A stretch of DNA of 64,000 nt from JAFDZW01 sp038229915 (GTDB taxonomy: Bacteria; Bacteroidota; Ignavibacteria; Palsa-1295), in contig JBBRNY010000001.1 of NCBI GenBank assembly GCA_038229915.1, positions 62,001-126,000 of the forward strand, read 5' to 3'. The notes under the pieces are model-generated. The model was not told the origin of the DNA. It saw only the letters and a program-made list of their open reading frames with translations, and made no database searches. The position numbers and the translations under genes are program-made. Positions 60,109 to 64,000 of this stretch are shown here, piece by piece (position 1 is the stretch's first letter; each line of letters opens with the position of its first letter).

Positions 60109-61047
60109 ATGCCACGCACACTCATCACCGGCGGAGCCGGATTTCTCGGAAGTCATCTTTGTGAACGCTTTGTCGCCGAAGGGCACGAAGTGATCTGCAT
60201 GGATAATCTTGTCACCGGCAGTGCGGATAATATTGCGCATCTGATGGCGAAACCGAATTTTTCGTTCGTGCATTATGACGTGACGAATTATATTCATATC
60301 GAAGGCAAACTCGATTATATTCTTCATTTCGCATCGCCCGCATCACCGATCGACTATCTCAAGCTCCCTATCCAGACCCTCAAGGTAGGCTCTATCGGCA
60401 CGCACAAGGCACTCGGACTCGCCAAAGCAAAGAATGCACGGCTCCTCCTGGCTTCGACCAGTGAGACCTACGGCGACCCCGCGATTCATCCGCAACCCGA
60501 GACGTATTGGGGCAACGTCAACCCCATCGGCATTCGTGGTGTTTATGACGAAGCCAAACGCTTTGCCGAAGCACTCACTATGGCGTATCATCGCTATCAT
60601 CAAGTTGATACTCGCATTATTAGAATATTTAACACCTATGGCGAAAGGATGCGCATTCACGATGGCCGCGCTATCCCTGCGTTCGTGACACAAGCGCTTC
60701 GCAATGAGCCGATCACGGTGTTTGGCAGTGGCGAGCAAACCAGAAGTGTCTGTTATGTCAGCGATCTTGTCGAAGGTATCTATCGCTTGCTGATGAGCGA
60801 CTATAACAATCCAGTGAACATCGGCAACCCCGACGAAGTAACAATGCTCGAACTCGCCAGGGAGATCAAAGCAATGATACCCGAATCGACAAGCGAGATC
60901 ATTTTTATGCCCCTACCACAAGACGACCCTCAAGTTCGCCAACCGGACATTACGCTTGCAAAAAGCTTATTAGGTTGGCAACCGACGATAGACAGAAAAA
61001 TTGGACTCGAAAAAACGATCCAATATTTTAGAAAAGCACTCAGTTGA
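60109..61047 (+). CDS. UDP-glucuronate decarboxylase (UDP-xylose synthase)
   Basis: SDR-family enzyme converting UDP-glucuronate to UDP-xylose, 312 residues. The NAD motif GGAGFLG is at 8-14, the catalytic YxxxK is Y146/K150 (GVYDEAKRF), and the family-specific HFASPASPIDYLKLPIQTLK and YWGNVNPIG segments set it apart from epimerases. Together with the upstream dehydrogenase, it forms a two-step route from UDP-glucose. TATATTTG at 60065 may be a local promoter, 37 bp upstream. Confidence 0.93.
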   Translation: MPRTLITGGAGFLGSHLCERFVAEGHEVICMDNLVTGSADNIAHLMAKPNFSFVHYDVTNYIHIEGKLDYILHFASPASPIDYLKLPIQTLKVGSIGTHKALGLAKAKNARLLLASTSETYGDPAIHPQPETYWGNVNPIGIRGVYDEAKRFAEALTMAYHRYHQVDTRIIRIFNTYGERMRIHDGRAIPAFVTQALRNEPITVFGSGEQTRSVCYVSDLVEGIYRLLMSDYNNPVNIGNPDEVTMLELAREIKAMIPESTSEIIFMPLPQDDPQVRQPDITLAKSLLGWQPTIDRKIGLEKTIQYFRKALS

Positions 61048-61215
61048 AGAAATTCGCATCACAAGAATAGGGCGAAAAAAATAATTTTTTTAAACATCCA
61101 AAAAATCTATCTCATTGTATAGAGATTAGCAATCTCATTCTTGGTCTATGAGCCGGAATGAAAAGCAAAAGAATTGGTCAAAAAAGGGATGAATGGTATC
61201 TCATAAGGGTACAGA

Positions 61216-61245
61216 AGCCTCGACAGTGATGTCGGGGCTTTTTTA
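61216..61245 (+). terminator. Terminator after UDP-xylose synthase
   Basis: A 10-bp stem, AGCC(T)CGACA (61216-61225 with 61230-61239) with one T-G pair, GTGA loop and six T. Lies in a 281-bp gap that otherwise shows nothing. Confidence 0.85.
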
Positions 61246-61328
61246 TTGCTGAAATTGGTTACATCCGGTACTGTCGAATCAAATTTTGATTCTATCCGTT
61301 AGAAAAGACTCTTCACATAGCCAATAAT

Positions 61329-63491
61329 TTGAAGCAATTACTGCAATCACTACGCTCCGGTGCTATCACGGTAACCGATGTTGATGCACCCGACGCACCG
61401 AAACGCTCTGGTGTGATCGTGAGAGTGTATGCCAGCGTCATCTCTGCCGGTACCGAAAAAATGTCGGTCGATCTTGCGCGCGCATCCCTTCTCGAAAAAG
61501 CACGCTCGCGACCCGATGATGTAAAAAAAGTACTTGCCGAAGTAAAGCAACAGGGTTTTTGGGCAACCTACAATCGTGTTCGTAACAAACTTGATACCCA
61601 AAAGCCGATGGGTTATTCTTGTGCCGGCGAGGTGATCGCTGTCAGTGAAGATGTCGATGATCTTCGTCCCGGCGACCGTGTCGCTTGTGGCGGACAAGGG
61701 GCAAATCATTCTGAGATCGTAAGTGTGCTCCGCAATCTGTGTGTAAAGATACCTGAAAACGTCTCATACGAAGATGCTTGCTATACAACACTTGGTGCAA
61801 TAGCAATGCAAGGGGTTCGTCAAGCAGAATTAACATTCGGCGAAGTCGTGGTGGTGATCGGCTTGGGTTTGGTTGGTCAGCTTACTTGCGCGATCGCTCG
61901 TTCAGCAGGATGTGTGGTGATCGGCATTGATCTTGATGCAAATAATATCGAGCTTGCATCAAAACATCATGCACAATTTGCATTTAGTCGAAAAGAGGAT
62001 AACCTTGTTAATAAAGTCCGCGCCATTTCAAACGGTCACGGAGCCGATGCAATAATTATCACCGCTGCGACAAGCTCAAACGACCCGATCGATCTTTCTG
62101 CCCAGGTCGCTCGTGATCGTGGGCGGATCGTGATGGTCGGGGTGACGAAGATGGACATTCCGCGCGACCCGTTCTTCCTCAAAGAGTTAGATTTTCGTCT
62201 TTCCCGTTCATACGGACCCGGACGCTACGATAGTAATTACGAAGAAAAAGGCATTGACTATCCGATAGGATATGTCCGTTGGACCGAGCGCAGAAATATG
62301 CAAGAGTTTGTCCGCTTGCTTGGGGCAAAACAGATCGACCCGTCAACGCTCACGACCCACACGATCGCCATCACCGATGCGAAACGCGCGTATGATATGA
62401 TCGCCGGTGAGATCAAAGATCGATTTCTCGGAATTGTGCTGACCTACCCCGAGACTGATCCAACGACGCGAAAAATAAAGAAAGATGAGCATCACCCTAT
62501 CGTATCGGCGCAAGAACCGACTATCGGTTTTATCGGCGCGGGTAATTTTGCTCAGGGCTTTTTATTGCCGACACTCAAAGAACAAAGCAAGCTGATAGCC
62601 GTTGCTAATGAGACTGGCGCATCGAGCGATGAGGCAAAAACAAAATTTGGTTTTGCTCGGGCTACCACCAGTGCTGATGAGATCATTCATTCATCGGATA
62701 TCAATACGATCTTCATCGCTACCAGACATAATAACCATTCTGAACTGATCACCAAAGCACTCGAAGCCGGTAAAAATGTTTTTTGCGAAAAACCGATGGC
62801 GTTAGACCTGCAAGGTGCGATGAGCGTTGCGCAAGCATATCAAAAAAATTCTCAGAAGAACGGTGCGAAATTCTTGATCGGCTTCAATCGCCGGTTTTCT
62901 CCTTTAGTTGTAAAAACCAAAGAATTGTTTGGCGAGCCGCACGAACCCAAGCTGATCGTCTATCGTGTCAATGCTGGCGCAGTACCAGCATCAAACTGGG
63001 TTCAGGATGAAGAAATCGGCGGCGGACGCATTATCGGCGAAATATGCCACTTTATTGATACGGCGGCATATTTTGCAAATGATAGTCTTCCGAGATCGGT
63101 CGTTGCAAAACAGATCTCGACAGGTCGTGCTGATAGCATCGACCACGATACGGTTTCGATCACCGTTGATTATGAAGACGGCTCGATAGCAACGATACTC
63201 TATATTGCAAACGGAGACAAGAATCTTCCGAAAGAAGAGATACAAGTATTCTCGGGTGGGCGAACGGCAATTATGAAAAATTTTACCGAACTGGAGTTCT
63301 ATCGTGGTTCGAGCAAACCGCATATCGAAAAAGCACAAGGCAAAGGCCACGCCGAAGAGATCAAAGCATTTCTTACTGCAATTAAAATGGGGCAGCCATC
63401 GCCAATACCGTTCGATTCGATGCTCGCGACGACATTGCTCACCTTTGCTATTCACGAGTCGCTCTCAAGCGGCGAGACGGTTCGGTTCTGA
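61329..63491 (+). CDS. Two-domain oxidoreductase (zinc-type dehydrogenase + Gfo/Idh/MocA)
   Basis: Fusion of 720 residues. The N-terminal half (about 1-370) is an alcohol-dehydrogenase-like MDR domain with the Rossmann motif GLGLVG (about 178-183). The C-terminal half (about 395-720) is a Gfo/Idh/MocA sugar dehydrogenase with the GFIGAGNFAQG motif (about 399), EKP in VFCEKPMALD and the His in GEICHFIDTAAYF. Such bi-domain proteins are found in polysaccharide and LPS loci. The start is TTG 61329: no in-frame ATG lies nearby upstream. Reaction unknown. Confidence 0.9.
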   Translation: MKQLLQSLRSGAITVTDVDAPDAPKRSGVIVRVYASVISAGTEKMSVDLARASLLEKARSRPDDVKKVLAEVKQQGFWATYNRVRNKLDTQKPMGYSCAGEVIAVSEDVDDLRPGDRVACGGQGANHSEIVSVLRNLCVKIPENVSYEDACYTTLGAIAMQGVRQAELTFGEVVVVIGLGLVGQLTCAIARSAGCVVIGIDLDANNIELASKHHAQFAFSRKEDNLVNKVRAISNGHGADAIIITAATSSNDPIDLSAQVARDRGRIVMVGVTKMDIPRDPFFLKELDFRLSRSYGPGRYDSNYEEKGIDYPIGYVRWTERRNMQEFVRLLGAKQIDPSTLTTHTIAITDAKRAYDMIAGEIKDRFLGIVLTYPETDPTTRKIKKDEHHPIVSAQEPTIGFIGAGNFAQGFLLPTLKEQSKLIAVANETGASSDEAKTKFGFARATTSADEIIHSSDINTIFIATRHNNHSELITKALEAGKNVFCEKPMALDLQGAMSVAQAYQKNSQKNGAKFLIGFNRRFSPLVVKTKELFGEPHEPKLIVYRVNAGAVPASNWVQDEEIGGGRIIGEICHFIDTAAYFANDSLPRSVVAKQISTGRADSIDHDTVSITVDYEDGSIATILYIANGDKNLPKEEIQVFSGGRTAIMKNFTELEFYRGSSKPHIEKAQGKGHAEEIKAFLTAIKMGQPSPIPFDSMLATTLLTFAIHESLSSGETVRF

Positions 63492-63541
63492 GTCCTGTAA
63501 CATTCCTCCGATGAGCGTGTTCTCTTTATAGAGATCGTATT

Positions 63542-64000
63542 ATGCTATACCGGAAAAAAACGTCATATTATTTTGCAGTTCTCGCAGTTATTTTTCTACT
63601 GCTTGCCGAGACACGTACTGTTGATGCTTCGTGGCAACGCATCGCAAAATTGCCGACGACGGTGGGTTGCTGTTTTTTTACAAATGACCTCACCGGTTGG
63701 GCTGGCTCAGGTTCGACAGGACAAGACTTGCCGTTACAAATTTGGTTTACGACCAACGGCGGGTATTTTTGGTCTGCGGCAAACGTCCCTGTCGGTAGCG
63801 GACAAGTGACACAAATTTCCATTCGTGCTGATGGTGTGGGGTATGCCTCGATATACTCTCAAAAAAATCCGACGATCAATCTTTGGAAAACTATTGATGG
63901 TGGATATTCCTGGGCTGATGTTTCAACGGGCTCTCATCTTGGTACCGGTGCCGGTATCACGCCTACATTGCAAGGCTTTGCTTCATGGGTGTTGCCTGTC
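63542..64000 (+). CDS. Secreted protein with BNR/Asp-box-like repeats (partial)
   Basis: Open from ATG 63542 to the window edge (153 codons, incomplete). A signal peptide ends near VDAS (residue 30). The mature part has at least two beta-propeller-style segments: IWFTTNGGYFWSAA (about 67-80) and LWKTIDGGYSWADV (about 115-128), the WxTxDGGxxW pattern of Asp-box or photosystem-assembly-like propellers. A T9SS domain is likely at the missing C-terminus, by analogy with its relatives. Confidence 0.78.
   Translation, partial: MLYRKKTSYYFAVLAVIFLLLAETRTVDASWQRIAKLPTTVGCCFFTNDLTGWAGSGSTGQDLPLQIWFTTNGGYFWSAANVPVGSGQVTQISIRADGVGYASIYSQKNPTINLWKTIDGGYSWADVSTGSHLGTGAGITPTLQGFASWVLPV

Noticed and set aside
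62991..63455. A 154-codon minus-strand frame opposite the two-domain oxidoreductase
   Set aside because: Cys/Arg/Phe-rich without motifs, fully inside a well-supported gene.

Overview
The window looks like chromosomal DNA from a member of the Bacteroidota/FCB group, most likely a Kapabacteria- or Ignavibacteria-like lineage (inference). The evidence is: type IX secretion (T9SS) C-terminal sorting domains on three secreted proteins, two of them with an NYPNPF-type start; an LpxC-FabZ fusion and an E1 alpha-beta 2-oxoacid dehydrogenase fusion, both common in this group; several TAnnTTTG promoter -7 boxes as in Bacteroidota; and few Shine-Dalgarno sites. No rRNA, tRNA, CRISPR array, insertion sequence or prophage was seen. 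Both edges cut a gene.

Layout. 0-2.4 kb: edge-truncated 2-oxoacid dehydrogenase E1 and a lipoprotein. 2.4-9.1 kb: a phosphate-starvation block (porin, PstS, PstC, PstA, PstB, PhoU) with a possible Pho-box-like repeat upstream and an intra-operon hairpin. 9.1-17 kb: exporter, lipoprotein, a very large AT-rich T9SS cargo protein, a fumarylacetoacetate-hydrolase-fold enzyme, a HigBA-like toxin-antitoxin pair and a DUF2127 membrane protein. 17-25.3 kb (minus strand): BamA, UppS, a phosphoglucosamine-mutase-type enzyme, a di-haem-like lipoprotein, FloA, MurI and an exported protein. 25.3-28.8 kb (minus): a molybdopterin oxidoreductase/cytochrome b pair and cytochrome oxidase subunits III and IV. 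28.9-41.9 kb (mostly plus): MFS exporter, CysS, MarC, two OmpH/Skp chaperones with LpxD, a crotonase, DprA and a 1271-residue T9SS protein. 42-44.2 kb (minus): LpxC-FabZ and LpxA. 44.3-53.3 kb (plus): two related TPR lipoproteins flanking an outer-membrane barrel, a Liv-type branched-chain amino-acid transporter without its ATPases, a HIT protein, a T9SS protein and a photolyase. 53.3-58.4 kb (mostly minus): NamZ-like muramidase, RpoN and a bacilliredoxin. 58.4-64 kb: a 366-bp non-coding region with DnaA-box-like sites and a very AT-rich tract, then UDP-glucose dehydrogenase, UDP-xylose synthase and a two-domain oxidoreductase, which look like surface polysaccharide genes, then a truncated secreted protein.

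How the genes work together. The main theme is the Gram-negative envelope: lipid A synthesis (LpxA, LpxC, LpxD), outer-membrane protein assembly (BamA, Skp), undecaprenyl carrier (UppS), peptidoglycan precursors and recycling (GlmM, MurI, NamZ), and T9SS cargo. The genes usually found together as bamA-skp-lpxD-fabZ-lpxA are split here into three clusters within about 27 kb. No clearly new multi-gene system stands out. The best leads are a PstC with a large periplasmic insertion carrying a duplicated motif, a molybdoenzyme that looks like an inner-membrane lipoprotein without a Tat signal, a barrel flanked by paired TPR lipoproteins, a cytochrome with an expanded CX4CH motif, and the candidate replication origin near 58.5 kb.
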